A stretch of 64,000 bases of DNA from Christiangramia sp. OXR-203 (GCF_034372165.1 NZ_CP139698.1:2852001-2916000); one strand, 5' to 3'. Shown: positions 32,866 through 43,466, numbered from the stretch's first letter. Program-made: numbers and translations. Notes: generated by a model not told the origin, from the letters alone.

Positions 32866-33247
32866 GTTAACAAGTCTTTAACTTTCGAGTAATACTAATT
32901 AAAAGAAGTTAAACATCATTTCCTAAAGAAATCTTAATTTTAACTTCTGTGAAACGCTAATTAAAAAGGATAAAGGGTTGTGTATGCAATTAATTGCCAT
33001 TGGATAATAACCACGAAAACCTGATCAGACTCTGATAAAGATGCTGAAATAGTATTGATTTAGAGTTGCACAGATCTTGAATTAAAAGAACTGGAATCAA
33101 GTTATTTTAGATATATATATATTTACAATTTATAGGTATTAAAATCACAAATGTAAAAGCAGTAAAATAAAGGATTAGATTCCAAGTTTTACTGCAAGCC
33201 TTCTCTTTACAAGCACACATTATCTGAACATCCAACTAAAAACAAAT
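32866..33247. other. AT-rich intergenic region
   Basis: About 380 bases with no gene seen. It contains an (AT)n run near 33111-33121 and several A/T tracts. No tRNA or riboswitch was recognised. Confidence 0.4.
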
Positions 33248-33274
33248 AAACCTGCCAGATTAGGCAGGTTTTTC
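33248..33274 (-). terminator. Intrinsic terminator of the M16 peptidase gene
   Basis: AACCTGCC at about 33249-33256, loop AGATTA, GGCAGGTT at about 33263-33270, followed by T on both strands. It is about 25 bases past the M16 stop. Confidence 0.75.
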
Positions 33275-33296
33275 TATTCAGAAATAAAAGCTGAGA

Positions 33297-36215
33297 TTAT
33301 TTTACGTCTTCCATTTTAATTTCTTCACCTTCTTTATTCAAAAGTTTTACTTCATCAAAGCCCATATCTTTGAATTGTTCAAACTGAGTCTTTGCATCTC
33401 CAACAACCAGATAGGCCATTTTTGACTCATCCAGATACTTTTTCGCCAATTCCTGATGTTGCTCCAATGTCATGTTATTAACAATATTTTCTTCTTTCTC
33501 AATATAATTTGAATCAAGATCATAGGCACTCATTTCTTGTAACATTCCTAAAAGCGATCCTTGAGTTTCAAATCGGCGAGCATTTGACTTAATCAGTGCA
33601 TTTTTCGTGAATTGCAGGTCTTCCTGAGAAATCCCATCTTTATACTTAGAAATTTCATCTCTGAAGATCTTTACCGATTCTCCTGTAGTATTTGTTCTAA
33701 CCGAAGACGATGCCGTAAAGGTTCCTGGAATTTTTGATCCACTAAATCCTGATCGTGCTCCATAAGTGTAGCCTTTTTCTTCTCTAAGAATAAGGTTTAC
33801 ATTTCCGGAAAAGGATCCTCCTAATTTGTAGTTCATTACTTCTAAAGGATAGTAATCCTCGTTAGTTCTTGGAATCGCAATGTAACCAATATTAATAATG
33901 GATTGCTTCGCGTCTCGAACATCTACAAAATAGAGAGATGCCTTTTCACGATTATTCTGAATTTGAAAATCAGGAATATTGACTTCTTTCGCTTCCCAGT
34001 TATTCTTAAGACCTTCAGCAGCCGCCAAAGCTTCAGCTTTATTTACATCACCAACTACATGTAATCTTGCCACAGAAGGTGAGAAGTTTTTAGCATAGAA
34101 TTCTTTCAGATCTTCCATACTAACCGCTTCCACATCTACTTTTGTACCTGAAGTAGTATAAGCGAATGGATGATCTTCACCATAAAGAATTTTATTGTAA
34201 ACCCTGTTTGCAATGGCATTAGGGTTTGCATCATTTCTTTCTATCCCATTGATAGTACTGGTTTTAATCCTTGCTAATTCTTCTTCATCCCATCTTGGTT
34301 CCAATAGAATTTCTTCCACCAGATCCATGGTTTTTGAAAAATTTCTTTTCAGAGAGTTTCCGCGAATTACGATAGATTCATTGGTAGTATACATATAAAT
34401 GCTCGCACCAAGTAGCGCGATGGCGTCCTCAATTTCCTGCGGAGTTTTGTTAGCTGTTCCTTCCATCATGATATCGCTCATTAAATTAGCAACACCATTG
34501 TTTTCAAGATCATCCAGTAAATGTCCGCCTTCTATAACCAAACTAAAAGTTACCAGTGGTAATTCATTCTGTTCGATTCCGTAAACTTCTAAACCATTTG
34601 CCAGCTCCGTATTCCACGCTTCAGGTACACTGAGACTAGGAGATTCACCCATTTCCGGTTGCACAGATCTGTCAAAATTTGAAGGAGTTTTTTCGACTTC
34701 TTCAGTAGAAGTTTCTGCTACTTCAGTTTCTTTATTCTCAGTAATCTTCTCTTCTACAACCTGGGCTTTTTCAGAATTTTCAGCAATTAATTCGGTTTTA
34801 CCCTTCGGCACAAAACTGGTCATTACATAAGGCTTGTCCTTGATATATTCAGTATAGACTCGCATTACGTCCTCTTTGGTCACATTTTTAATGTTTTCCA
34901 GATCCTGCTTATAGAAATTAGGATCACCAGCAAGAACATCATAGCGAGCTAACTGGAAAGATTTTCCAAGAACACTGCTAATACCGTTATAGAAATCTGT
35001 TTCTAATCCTGCTTTGATCTTTTCAATATCAAAATCTGTAACTCCCTCTTGTTCGAAAAGTTCAAGAGCCTCTTCAATACCCATTTCAATATTATCAAGA
35101 TCTACTCCTGAATTTGCCGTCACGTTAATAGTAAACTGACCCGCTAATTGACTCGGACTATTATACGCATTGGCGCGAGAAGTAAGTTCTCTCTCCTTTA
35201 CAAGCACTTCGTATAATGGTGCATCTTTCCCATTATATAGAATTTGCCCAAGATAATTTAGCGCATAAGAATCTTCATTGTACTGTTCAACAACAGGCCA
35301 TACCATATTTAATTGCGGTGCGGTAGCAAAATTATCTTCGTGATATAAACGCTTGGTTTCATCAAGCGTCACCAATTGAGTTTCTAATGGTTCGACTTCC
35401 TGACCTTTTTTGATCTCCCCAAAATATTTTTCAATAAGTTCTCTGGCCTCATCCTCTTCAAAATCTCCGGCTAATACTAGCGTAGCATTATTAGGACCAT
35501 AAAATTTGTCATAAAACTCCTTGACATCCTCAACTGTAGCATTCTGAAGATCTTCAAGTTCTCCAATCACCTGCCAGCTATAAGGGTGACCATCAGGGTA
35601 CATATTTTTATCTATTACCCATCCGGTATGCCCATAAGGATTATTATCTACACGTTGTCTTTTTTCATTCTGAACCACTTCCTGCTGATTGGCAAAAGCT
35701 GCTTCGGTTACTGTATTGATTAAAAAGCCCATTCTATCAGACTCCAACCAAAGCACTGTTTCCAGAGCATTTTTAGGAACTACTTCATAATAAATCGTCC
35801 CATCCTGCCAGGTTCCCCCGTTTAAAGTACCGCCAACATCCTGTATTGTTTTGAAAAACTGATCCTGCGGAACATTTTCAGATTCCTGAAACAGCATATG
35901 CTCAAACAAATGGGCAAACCCTGTTCTACCCTTCTTCTCACGGTTAGAGCCAACACCATATTGAATCGCTACGGAAACAATAGGATCTGATTTATCCTCG
36001 TGTAGAATAACATTCAAGCCGTTTTCCAGCTCATACTTTTTGAATTCAAGACTCAGGTCTGCACTTGCCTCGGCTTTCACCGTGTCCTGTTCCACCTTGG
36101 TCTGATCTGGTCCTGCGGAAGTATTCTGCGGAGTATCCTTAACCTTACAGGATACTGCAGCCAAAAATGTAAATGAAAGCGCTAAAGCCTTCATATTAAA
36201 TCTGACGTTTGTCAT
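33297..36215 (-). CDS. Insulinase-like (M16) zinc peptidase, lipoprotein, two-unit
   Basis: About 972 residues from the ATG at 36215; ATG at 36194 is the other choice, and the longest frame (36260) is unlikely. Lipoprotein signal ends FLAAVSC. The first M16 unit carries the inverted zinc motif HLFEH, with the third ligand Glu in QEVVQNEKRQR about 75 residues later. A long acidic linker (Glu/Thr/Ser-rich) joins the second unit, which keeps the fold (LPLVTFSLVIEGG, then GSFSGNVNLILREEKGYTYG) but lacks HxxEH, as usual. It probably degrades peptides in the periplasm. Stand-alone gene. Confidence 0.92.
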   Translation of the reverse strand: MTNVRFNMKALALSFTFLAAVSCKVKDTPQNTSAGPDQTKVEQDTVKAEASADLSLEFKKYELENGLNVILHEDKSDPIVSVAIQYGVGSNREKKGRTGFAHLFEHMLFQESENVPQDQFFKTIQDVGGTLNGGTWQDGTIYYEVVPKNALETVLWLESDRMGFLINTVTEAAFANQQEVVQNEKRQRVDNNPYGHTGWVIDKNMYPDGHPYSWQVIGELEDLQNATVEDVKEFYDKFYGPNNATLVLAGDFEEDEARELIEKYFGEIKKGQEVEPLETQLVTLDETKRLYHEDNFATAPQLNMVWPVVEQYNEDSYALNYLGQILYNGKDAPLYEVLVKERELTSRANAYNSPSQLAGQFTINVTANSGVDLDNIEMGIEEALELFEQEGVTDFDIEKIKAGLETDFYNGISSVLGKSFQLARYDVLAGDPNFYKQDLENIKNVTKEDVMRVYTEYIKDKPYVMTSFVPKGKTELIAENSEKAQVVEEKITENKETEVAETSTEEVEKTPSNFDRSVQPEMGESPSLSVPEAWNTELANGLEVYGIEQNELPLVTFSLVIEGGHLLDDLENNGVANLMSDIMMEGTANKTPQEIEDAIALLGASIYMYTTNESIVIRGNSLKRNFSKTMDLVEEILLEPRWDEEELARIKTSTINGIERNDANPNAIANRVYNKILYGEDHPFAYTTSGTKVDVEAVSMEDLKEFYAKNFSPSVARLHVVGDVNKAEALAAAEGLKNNWEAKEVNIPDFQIQNNREKASLYFVDVRDAKQSIINIGYIAIPRTNEDYYPLEVMNYKLGGSFSGNVNLILREEKGYTYGARSGFSGSKIPGTFTASSSVRTNTTGESVKIFRDEISKYKDGISQEDLQFTKNALIKSNARRFETQGSLLGMLQEMSAYDLDSNYIEKEENIVNNMTLEQHQELAKKYLDESKMAYLVVGDAKTQFEQFKDMGFDEVKLLNKEGEEIKMEDVK

Positions 36216-36650
36216 ATAATTAATGTTTTTGTTAAGATTTCTGAATTTAATAAAAATCACGCTTGTACTTTGCTAGTTTTCAGATAAATTGAAATAATCC
36301 TTGAAAATTATATAATAAGCCAATAAAAATTCGAGATTTCAACTCAGGAATCTAATATATAATATGATCTCAATTACTATAACCGATTCTGAAAACTACC
36401 TCTGCTAGAGGTCTTCTAATAATACTAAGTCGACTCATAAGACATTCTGTAGCTTAAATAGAAAATAGTCTAAGTCCCGACAAGAGTTGCAAATTTCAGA
36501 ATGTAATAATTTCATTTCAGCAGAAAGTAATGCTACTCAAATTACTAACATTCAATCTTGTTCTTTTAAGCTATTGTGAATTTTAACGAAAAATTCCGAG
36601 AATCTAGAGGCTTATGCGATATCTTAAATATGAAATTTATAATAATTTAA
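36216..36650. other. Divergent intergenic region, AT-rich
   Basis: About 435 bases between the M16 gene and the channel gene. It is AT-rich, with a small hairpin ACCTCT-GCT-AGAGGT at 36398-36412 that lacks a T tract. No gene or known RNA is seen; a long leader or regulatory region for the channel gene is possible. Confidence 0.4.
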
Positions 36651-37751
36651 ATGACACGCTTTAATATTTCATCACATATAGGGGGCGTACTCCTAATGCT
36701 TCCAGGTTTTATGATAGCCAGTAATATTCCGCAGGATTCCACCGATAAGAAAATAGAGCAACTTCAGGTAGGCGTTTTTGAACAAACACCTTATATGTTC
36801 AAGGATAATAATGGAAATTGGGATGGCATTAGCATCCGACTTTGGAGAAATGTTGCCAATGATTTAAATTATAGTTTCGATTTCCAGGAAATAGATCCGG
36901 AATTAGCAAATAGTAGTCTAAAAGATAAACAGGTCGATATTTTACTTTTAAGTGAACTAACTACAAAGGAGGACAGCCTGGTAGACTTTAGTCATATCTA
37001 TTATACTGCGAATATGGGAGCAGCGACCTCCCCGGCAATGGATCTTGGAGCCATTATTAAAAGTTTTTTCAGTAAAAGATTCTGGATCATAGTTTTAATA
37101 CTTTCTGTATTGTTGCTAATCGTAGGAACCATCATGTATTTTGTAGAGCGCAGAAGCAACGATGAAAATTTTGGAGGCGAACGTTCAATCATAAAAGGTA
37201 TAGGTTCAGGTTTTTGGTGGGCAGGTGTAACTATGACTACAATTGGATATGGTGATAAGGCTCCGGTAACTTTTTGGGGCAGAGTCATCGCACTTTTCTG
37301 GATGCTTATCGCCATGGCTGTCACGGCGGTTCTAACTGCATCTTTAGTAAGCGCGGTGATGGGCAGTTCTTCCAGTAAAAAACTGGCAATCCCTACCGAC
37401 CTTAAAGACATGAAAGTACTTGCGTTGCAGGAATCAAAAGCATCCACATATTTAGAAGAAGAAAGAGTAAGTTTTCAAAAGGTTTCTGATCTTAAAGATG
37501 GTCTACAGCTTGTAAACTCCAGAAAGGCCGATGTCATCCTGCATAATATTCCGCAGCTTAATTATTATATAAACAGCGATGCAGCTCTCAGTCTTCGTGT
37601 TCAACCTATCTTACTAAATCCTCGTTTATATGCCATGGGTATTCGTAATAAAATTAATTTACGCGAAGATCTAAATTGTTCTATTTTGAAAGTAATACAG
37701 ACTTCTCAATGGCAACGTGAGCTGGACAGATTTATTCCGGATAAGAGATAG
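36651..37751 (+). CDS. GluR0-like ligand-gated potassium channel
   Basis: 366 residues in the order signal-like segment (~1-27), substrate-binding lobe S1 (~36-125), membrane helix (~144-166), pore loop with potassium filter TTIGYGD (196-202), second membrane helix (~208-236) and lobe S2 (~245-366). This is the plan of prokaryotic ionotropic glutamate receptors: a periplasmic binding protein split by an inverted-topology K+ pore. The usual ligand Arg in the T-x-x-R-E-x-x-x-D-F-S pattern is replaced: LTTKEDSLVDFS has Glu107 at that place, so the ligand may not be a normal alpha-amino acid. Isolated gene. Gating is inference. Confidence 0.9.
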   Translation: MTRFNISSHIGGVLLMLPGFMIASNIPQDSTDKKIEQLQVGVFEQTPYMFKDNNGNWDGISIRLWRNVANDLNYSFDFQEIDPELANSSLKDKQVDILLLSELTTKEDSLVDFSHIYYTANMGAATSPAMDLGAIIKSFFSKRFWIIVLILSVLLLIVGTIMYFVERRSNDENFGGERSIIKGIGSGFWWAGVTMTTIGYGDKAPVTFWGRVIALFWMLIAMAVTAVLTASLVSAVMGSSSSKKLAIPTDLKDMKVLALQESKASTYLEEERVSFQKVSDLKDGLQLVNSRKADVILHNIPQLNYYINSDAALSLRVQPILLNPRLYAMGIRNKINLREDLNCSILKVIQTSQWQRELDRFIPDKR

Positions 37752-37952
37752 CAATTACGTGAAAGACATTGATTTTAAATTGAATTATTTATAATATTGA
37801 AACTCGAGCTCCTTTTTTAAATCAAGGTTGAAATCACTTCTAGTTTATTATTAGTATAATTCACTTTTTTGATAAATAACTGAAATTTCAATTAATTCGG
37901 TTTCAGATTCAACAAACCATGGAATTCTGTATGGAAAAAATGGATTAAAAAA

Positions 37953-37978
37953 CCCTCAAAATCAACAGACTAAGAGGG
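37953..37978 (-). terminator. Terminator of the tRNA operon
   Basis: CCCTC (37953-37957) and GAGGG (37974-37978); on the minus strand the hairpin is followed by TTTTTTAA. It lies just past the 3-prime end of tRNA-Leu. The stem is short, so strength is moderate. Confidence 0.55.
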
Positions 37979-37984
37979 CTTTAG

Positions 37985-38068
37985 TACTCGGGACGGGACT
38001 TGAACCCGTACGACCTAATGGTCATTGGATTTTAAGTCCAACGTGTCTACCAATTCCACCACCCGAGC
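37985..38068 (-). tRNA. tRNA-Leu (anticodon TAA)
   Basis: On the minus strand 84 bases fold as a class II tRNA. The acceptor stem GCTCGGG pairs with CCCGAGT (one G-T pair). The anticodon arm is TTGGA-CTTAAAA-TCCAA giving TAA, the variable arm is long and the T arm has GGTTCAAGTCC. The CCA end is not encoded. It reads UUA, and UUG by wobble, codons. Confidence 0.95.
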
Positions 38069-38083
38069 TTAAAATTATAATTG

Positions 38084-38156
38084 AGCGAAAAACGGGATTC
38101 GAACCCGCGACCTCCACCTTGGCAAGGTGGCGCTCTACCAACTGAGCTATTTTCGC
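38084..38156 (-). tRNA. tRNA-Gly (anticodon GCC)
   Basis: 73 bases on the minus strand. Acceptor GCGAAAA pairs with TTTTCGC, the anticodon arm CCACC-TTGCCAA-GGTGG gives GCC, and the T arm has GGTTCGAATCC. It is 15 bases upstream of tRNA-Leu and shares its promoter. CCA is not encoded. Confidence 0.95.
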
Positions 38157-38203
38157 GATTTTAAAGAACACAACGCCTTTTATCATAGCGTTAATTGCGG
38201 AGG

Positions 38204-38233
38204 CAAATTTAAAACAAATCTTATAACAGCAAA
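38204..38233 (-). promoter_or_regulatory. Promoter of the tRNA-Gly-Leu operon
   Basis: On the minus strand TTTG (38230-38233), an 18-base spacer and TAAATTTG (38204-38211) match the Bacteroidota consensus fully. The start of tRNA-Gly is about 48 bases on, which fits a short leader removed by RNase P. Confidence 0.65.
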
Positions 38234-38388
38234 GAATTATTTAAGAAAAAAGATTCCTCAAAAACCAATTCTTTCCAGCATGGATGCTTATCTCTTCATT
38301 ATCAGTAATTAGGAGTTGAGCAACTTTCATTTAATATGTACTTCAGCAATAATTAACTGCAATACTTAAAGTGCAACCCATAATATAC

Positions 38389-40995
38389 TTACTGCTTACT
38401 GAGCATTCTCTTGATCTCATTCAGTTTCATTAGTGCTTCTACCGGCGTTAGTGTATCAATATCAATTCCCAGTAGCTCTTGCTTCAAATCTTCCAGTAAA
38501 GGATCATCCAGATTGAAAAAACTAAGTTGCATTTCCTCTTCCGCAGAACTTTTCATAACCACCCCAGAATCTTCCATCGAGTGGGAAGCCTCCAGTTTTG
38601 CAAGAATTTTGTTCGCTCGATGTAATACCATTTGTGGCATCCCCGCCATCTTTGCGACATGTATCCCGAAACTATGTTCACTACCTCCAGGCACCAGCTT
38701 TCGAAGAAACAATACATTATCCTTTAATTCCTTGACCGAAACATTATAATTCTTAATCCTGCTAAAGGTTTCACACATCTCATTCAACTCATGATAATGT
38801 GTAGCGAAGAGTGTTTTTGGCCGGGCCGGATGTTCGTGCAAATACTCACTAATCGCCCAGGCGATACTAATCCCATCATAGGTACTGGTTCCCCTACCAA
38901 TTTCATCAAGCAGCACGAGACTTCTTTCAGAAATATTATTCAGAATACTCGCAGTTTCATTCATTTCTACCATAAAAGTAGATTCTCCCATCGAAATATT
39001 ATCGCTTGCTCCTACTCGTGTAAAGATTTTATCCACCAGGCCAATTTCCGCAGCTTTCGCTGGCACAAAACTTCCCATTTGAGCCATAAGTACGATTAAC
39101 GCAGTTTGTCGCAATATGGCCGATTTACCACTCATATTTGGCCCCGTAATCATAATGATCTGCTGGTCCTCTCGATCAAGATTAACATTGTTGGTCACGT
39201 AAACTTCTCCAGATGGTAATTGTTTCTCGATCACCGGGTGCCTTCCTTCTTCGATCGCTAGTGCATAACTATCGGTGATAGACGGACGCGAATAATTCTC
39301 CAGTTTCGCCAATTGAGCAAACGAAGCAAGACAATCCAGTCTTGCGATCAACTTTGCATTTCGCTGTACAGGATCAATATATTCAGCCATCCAGGAGATC
39401 AGTTTTGAGAATAATTCCTGTTCAAGTTGCTGGATCTTCTCCTCTGCTCCCAGAATCTTAGACTCGTATTCCTTGAGCTCTTCTGTAATATAACGTTCAG
39501 CGTTTACAAGAGTTTGCTTTCTGTTCCAGGTTTCCGGCACCTTGTCTTTATGTGTATTTCTAACTTCGATATAATAACCGTACACATTGTTCTTCCCGAT
39601 CTTTAAGGATGTGATGCCTGTTTCCTGGGTCTCACGTTTGATCATATTATCCAGATAATCCTTTCCAGAAAAAGCTATGGCCCGCAGGTCATCTAATTCT
39701 GAAGAAAAACCTTTCGCGATCACATTTCCTTTCTGAACATTGACTGGAGCTTCTTCAGTAATACTTTCAGAAATCTTACTACGCAACAAATCGCAGCTGT
39801 TCAAAGTATCTCCAATAACCCTGATCGCTTCATTATCGCATTCCAGAGCGAGTTCTTTAATTGGCATAATGGCATTCAGCGAATGTCTTAGCTGGTTTAC
39901 TTCACGCGGACTTATCTTCTGAGTAGCAACCTTGGAGATTAGACGTTCCAGATCGCTCATTTCTCTTAATTGCTCCTGAATTCTTTCCAATCTATCCGGA
40001 TTCTTCAGTAGAAAATCTACTACTTCCAGACGTTGTTCTATAAGATTCGCATCTTTGAGCGGTAGTGCCAGCCAGCGTTTTAAAAGTCGGCCACCCATTG
40101 GTGAGATCGTTTTATCGATCACATCCAGCAAGGTCACAGCGTTTGCCGCATTAGAATGATACAACTCTAGGTTCCTGATGGTAAACCTGTCCATCCATAC
40201 GTATTGCTCTTCTGCGATTCGGTTTAAAGAAACTATATGCTGAAGGCGATGATGCCTGGTTTCTCCAAGGTAATAGAGCACCGCCCCAGAAGCTACAATA
40301 CCCTCTTCAAGATGGTCTACACCAAAACCTTTTAGCGATTTTGTTCCGAAGTGATCGTTGAGAGTTTCATGAGCATAGTCACTTTTAAAGATCCAGTCAT
40401 CCAGAAAGAAACAATGATGATCCTTGCCAAATTCTGATGTAAAATCCTTCTTATACTTCTTTTGAACCAGAATTTCACTAGGTGAAAAGTTCTGAAGTAG
40501 TTTATCAATATATTCCTGATTTCCCTGTGCGCATAAAAATTCACCCGTAGAGATATCCAGAAAGGAAATTCCCAGGTTTTTCTTTCCGAAGTGAACGGCA
40601 CAAAGAAAATTATTTGATTTACTACTTAATATATCGTCGTTGAAAGCAACTCCTGGAGTAACCAGTTCGGTCACGCCTCTTTTAACGATCGTTTTAGTCA
40701 TTTTCGGGTCCTCTAACTGATCGCAAATAGCAACACGCTGACCTGCTCTTACTAATTTTGGCAGATAGGTATTAAGTGAATGATGAGGAAATCCAGCCAG
40801 CTCCGTGCGCTCACCGCCGTTATTACGATTGGTAAGTACAATATTGAGAATTCGTGCAGCCTTCACCGCATCTTCTCCAAAAGTTTCATAAAAATCTCCG
40901 ACCCTGAAAAGAAGCATGGCGTCAGGGTATTTCAGCTTAATGCTATTGTACTGTTTCATTAAAGGGGTCACCTTCTGCGGTTTTTTCTCTGCCAA
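38389..40995 (-). CDS. mutS: DNA mismatch repair protein MutS
   Basis: 868 residues, normal for MutS. It binds mispaired bases and uses ATP to start repair with MutL. The N-terminal mismatch-reading Phe and Glu are in [14 protein letters not shown] (~28-41). The core/clamp region follows. The ATPase has Walker [18 protein letters not shown], Walker [17 protein letters not shown] and ATHYHELN. C-terminal residues 800-868 have the usual tail. It lies alone on this strand, 50 bases from a small membrane protein gene read before it. Confidence 0.97.
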   Translation of the reverse strand: MAEKKPQKVTPLMKQYNSIKLKYPDAMLLFRVGDFYETFGEDAVKAARILNIVLTNRNNGGERTELAGFPHHSLNTYLPKLVRAGQRVAICDQLEDPKMTKTIVKRGVTELVTPGVAFNDDILSSKSNNFLCAVHFGKKNLGISFLDISTGEFLCAQGNQEYIDKLLQNFSPSEILVQKKYKKDFTSEFGKDHHCFFLDDWIFKSDYAHETLNDHFGTKSLKGFGVDHLEEGIVASGAVLYYLGETRHHRLQHIVSLNRIAEEQYVWMDRFTIRNLELYHSNAANAVTLLDVIDKTISPMGGRLLKRWLALPLKDANLIEQRLEVVDFLLKNPDRLERIQEQLREMSDLERLISKVATQKISPREVNQLRHSLNAIMPIKELALECDNEAIRVIGDTLNSCDLLRSKISESITEEAPVNVQKGNVIAKGFSSELDDLRAIAFSGKDYLDNMIKRETQETGITSLKIGKNNVYGYYIEVRNTHKDKVPETWNRKQTLVNAERYITEELKEYESKILGAEEKIQQLEQELFSKLISWMAEYIDPVQRNAKLIARLDCLASFAQLAKLENYSRPSITDSYALAIEEGRHPVIEKQLPSGEVYVTNNVNLDREDQQIIMITGPNMSGKSAILRQTALIVLMAQMGSFVPAKAAEIGLVDKIFTRVGASDNISMGESTFMVEMNETASILNNISERSLVLLDEIGRGTSTYDGISIAWAISEYLHEHPARPKTLFATHYHELNEMCETFSRIKNYNVSVKELKDNVLFLRKLVPGGSEHSFGIHVAKMAGMPQMVLHRANKILAKLEASHSMEDSGVVMKSSAEEEMQLSFFNLDDPLLEDLKQELLGIDIDTLTPVEALMKLNEIKRMLSKQ

Positions 40996-41050
40996 TTTTC
41001 CGGGATTTTATGGAATGCTAATGTAAAGATTCAGGACTTTGCCCGAAAAT

Positions 41051-41476
41051 TTAATCTAAAATTTCGACAAGAAGCGTCATGATAAATAGTGCAGACCATA
41101 AAATAGTTCTGGACCAGTTTTTGGAGACCAGGTTCCCGGTGATCTGCTCGCAACTTTCAGATGGTTTGATCGCATTGTGTAAAGGCACAAAAATAAGAAA
41201 GGTAAGCAGCCATAAAGCTACTATAAGAAGTAGACTGGTGATTTCATAAACACCCCGGTGCAGGAATAATTGCCAACTCGCAAAGATCAATTGCAAGATC
41301 ATTAAAGGCCCCACGATCACCCCTATTCTTACGGTATATTTTTTATGCCAGTCACCAAGTTCATTCTGCCCATAATGACAAAGCCCGGGATAAATGACCA
41401 GTTGCACGACCCAGATTAGAACCATAAGTCCGAAATCAAGCAAAAGTCTGATCGTATGTAGTTCCATCGAATCCAA
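41051..41476 (-). CDS. Small four-helix membrane protein, unknown
   Basis: 141 residues with four predicted membrane segments: DFGLMVLIWVVQLVIYPGL, GVIVGPLMILQLIFASW, ITSLLLIVALWLLTFLIFVP and TILWSALFIMTLLVEIL. Short polar loops contain HYGQNELGDWHKKYTVRIG and PLHNAI. I do not recognise a family with confidence; the YP-x-L and W-H-K-x-Y pattern recurs in small unknown membrane proteins of Bacteroidota. It is 9 bases downstream of the ABC exporter gene on the same strand, so it may be co-transcribed with it. Confidence 0.7.
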   Translation of the reverse strand: MDSMELHTIRLLLDFGLMVLIWVVQLVIYPGLCHYGQNELGDWHKKYTVRIGVIVGPLMILQLIFASWQLFLHRGVYEITSLLLIVALWLLTFLIFVPLHNAIKPSESCEQITGNLVSKNWSRTILWSALFIMTLLVEILD

Positions 41477-41485
41477 ATTTATAGA

Positions 41486-43318
41486 TTATTGATATCCCGC
41501 AGCCTGCAAATTAAACAACTCGGCATATAATTTATCATTCGCCATCAACTCCAGGTGAGTTCCAATTTCTTCCACCTGACCGTTTTTTAAAACCATAATT
41601 CTGTCTGCAATACGCACGGTACTAAATCTATGCGAAATGATCACCGCCGTTTTACCTTGAGTTAATTGAATAAAGCGCTGGAATGCTTCGGTTTCTGCGC
41701 GGGCATCAAGAGCCGAAGTTGGTTCGTCAAGAATCAGCACCTCTGCATCTTTCATATAAGCCCGGGCGATCGCAATTTTTTGCCATTGACCTCCGGAAAG
41801 ATCCTTCCCGTTCTTAAACCTTTTCCCTAACTGCTGTGCATAGCCAAGCGGTAATTCTGAAACTACTTCCTGCGCCAGACTTTTCTGTGCAGCACTGTCT
41901 ATTCGGGATTGATTGCCTATTTCTCCAATTTCACCCATGGCAATATTTTCACGCAGGGTCAATTCAAATTTCACAAAATCCTGAAAGATCACACCAAAAT
42001 ATTGCTGATACGCCGCCTGGTTATACTTTTGAATTGGAACATGATCAAGTAAGATCTCCCCTTCCGTTGGTTCATAAAACTGTAAAAGCAATTTGATCAA
42101 TGTTGTTTTTCCAGCTCCGTTCTCACCAACAAAAGCCAGTTTTTCTCCAGCTCTAAGGTGAAAATTGATATTTCTAACCACCCATTTTTTAGATTTTGGA
42201 TATTTAAAACCAACATTTTTAAACTCGAAACCATGTTTGATCTCTTTTGGTAACTCAAGCTTTTCTTCTGAATTTTCATTGCTGAAGGACAGATCCAGGA
42301 ATTCGAAATAATCCTGAAGATAGAGAGCACTCTCGGTAATCTGAGTAAAACGGGTGAAAAAACCTTGTAATTTTGATCGTAATCTATTGAAGGATCCAGA
42401 TAAGAAAGTCAGGTCACCAATACTGAAGATCCCGGCAACAGTTCTAAAGATGATAAATACGTAAGCACCATAATAGGCTCCTGTTCCAATAATATTAAAA
42501 ACTGAACCCCAACCAGCTCTTTGTTTCGCCAGGCTCTTACTTTGCTTATAATATTTTGCTGATAGATTCTGAAATCTTCCCGCAAGATAATTTGAGAGTC
42601 CGAACAACTTCACCTCTTTTGCAGTGACATCACTGGCACCCGCGTAACGTAAATAATCAAGTTCCCGTCTTTCCTGGGTCCAGCTTCGGGCCAGAGAATA
42701 GCTTGTTCCACTAAACTTGATCTCGTTAATAATGGTTGGAATAATTGAAACGATTAAAAGAATGATTAACCATGGCTCGAAAGCAACGACCCCGGCAAGT
42801 AAAGAGATTATCACAATGACATCCTCTCCCTGGGTCAAAATATTAGACATTAACCCTACTCTTCCCGTAGTTTGCTGCCGCGCTCTTTCCAATTTATCGT
42901 AAAATTCAGAATCTTCAAGTTGATCGAGATTAAGTTCGGATGTCTTTTTTATTATTCTGACAGATGTATCTATGGAGTATTGGTCACCCAAAAGCGCATC
43001 ACTTAAACTAATCCCACGACTTAGCAGATCTGATAGTATAGCCAGTCCAAATTCTGCCGCCACCAGTATCCACAATCTATCCAGGTCTTTTACTTCATTC
43101 CCAATCTGCAGAATTACTTCATCAATGATCAATTTTCCCAGCAAAAGCATGATCACTGGTAACACCGCATTTAAAACACGACCAGAAATATTGGCATAAA
43201 AAAGTGACGGATTCACTTTCCTTATTTCTTTAAAAAATCTCGGAACGAATTTTAGGGAAGCAAAACTTTCTCTAAAATTGATTTTATTAGCTTCTAATGT
43301 CTTTTTTCTTCTTGGCAA
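41486..43318 (-). CDS. ABC exporter, fused membrane and ATPase half-transporter
   Basis: 610 residues. The membrane domain (~40-330) has about six helices. The ATPase domain (~355-605) has Walker A GENGAGKTTLIKLL, signature LSGGQWQKIAIARAYM, Walker B VLILDEPTSALDA and the switch His in ISHRFSTVRIAD. Type I exporters of this shape work as dimers and move lipids, peptides or drugs outward. No peptidase or biosynthetic partner is nearby to give the substrate. The small membrane protein gene follows after 9 bases. Confidence 0.92.
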   Translation of the reverse strand: MPRRKKTLEANKINFRESFASLKFVPRFFKEIRKVNPSLFYANISGRVLNAVLPVIMLLLGKLIIDEVILQIGNEVKDLDRLWILVAAEFGLAILSDLLSRGISLSDALLGDQYSIDTSVRIIKKTSELNLDQLEDSEFYDKLERARQQTTGRVGLMSNILTQGEDVIVIISLLAGVVAFEPWLIILLIVSIIPTIINEIKFSGTSYSLARSWTQERRELDYLRYAGASDVTAKEVKLFGLSNYLAGRFQNLSAKYYKQSKSLAKQRAGWGSVFNIIGTGAYYGAYVFIIFRTVAGIFSIGDLTFLSGSFNRLRSKLQGFFTRFTQITESALYLQDYFEFLDLSFSNENSEEKLELPKEIKHGFEFKNVGFKYPKSKKWVVRNINFHLRAGEKLAFVGENGAGKTTLIKLLLQFYEPTEGEILLDHVPIQKYNQAAYQQYFGVIFQDFVKFELTLRENIAMGEIGEIGNQSRIDSAAQKSLAQEVVSELPLGYAQQLGKRFKNGKDLSGGQWQKIAIARAYMKDAEVLILDEPTSALDARAETEAFQRFIQLTQGKTAVIISHRFSTVRIADRIMVLKNGQVEEIGTHLELMANDKLYAELFNLQAAGYQ

Positions 43319-43453
43319 ATTCTAATTTTTGGATGCCTTGCAATTTAAGCGAAAGCGATAAAAAATGAGCTGCTTAGGTCGTAATTACAACTTAATCCTA
43401 ACATTTGTACAAGCTGCGAAACTGGATACCCCTATTTGCTTCTGAAGATTTGC

Positions 43454-43461
43454 TATTTTTG
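43454..43461 (+). promoter_or_regulatory. -7 box close to the methyltransferase start
   Basis: TATTTTTG at 43454-43461 is a full TAnnTTTG match; TTTG lies at 43435-43438 with a slightly short 15-base spacer. The ATG is only 5 bases further on, so transcription from this box would give a leaderless or nearly leaderless mRNA. Confidence 0.45.
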
Positions 43462-43466
43462 CCGGC

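Noticed and set aside
33105-33125. AT dinucleotide run as an origin or phase-variation site
   Set aside because: Too short and in an AT-rich gap without DnaA boxes or an adjacent switchable gene.
36216-36260. N-terminal extension of the M16 peptidase
   Set aside because: The lipoprotein signal begins later; extra residues would spoil the signal.
38127-38312. 61-residue reading frame over the tRNA-Gly gene
   Set aside because: It runs antisense through a tRNA and its promoter; no protein likeness.
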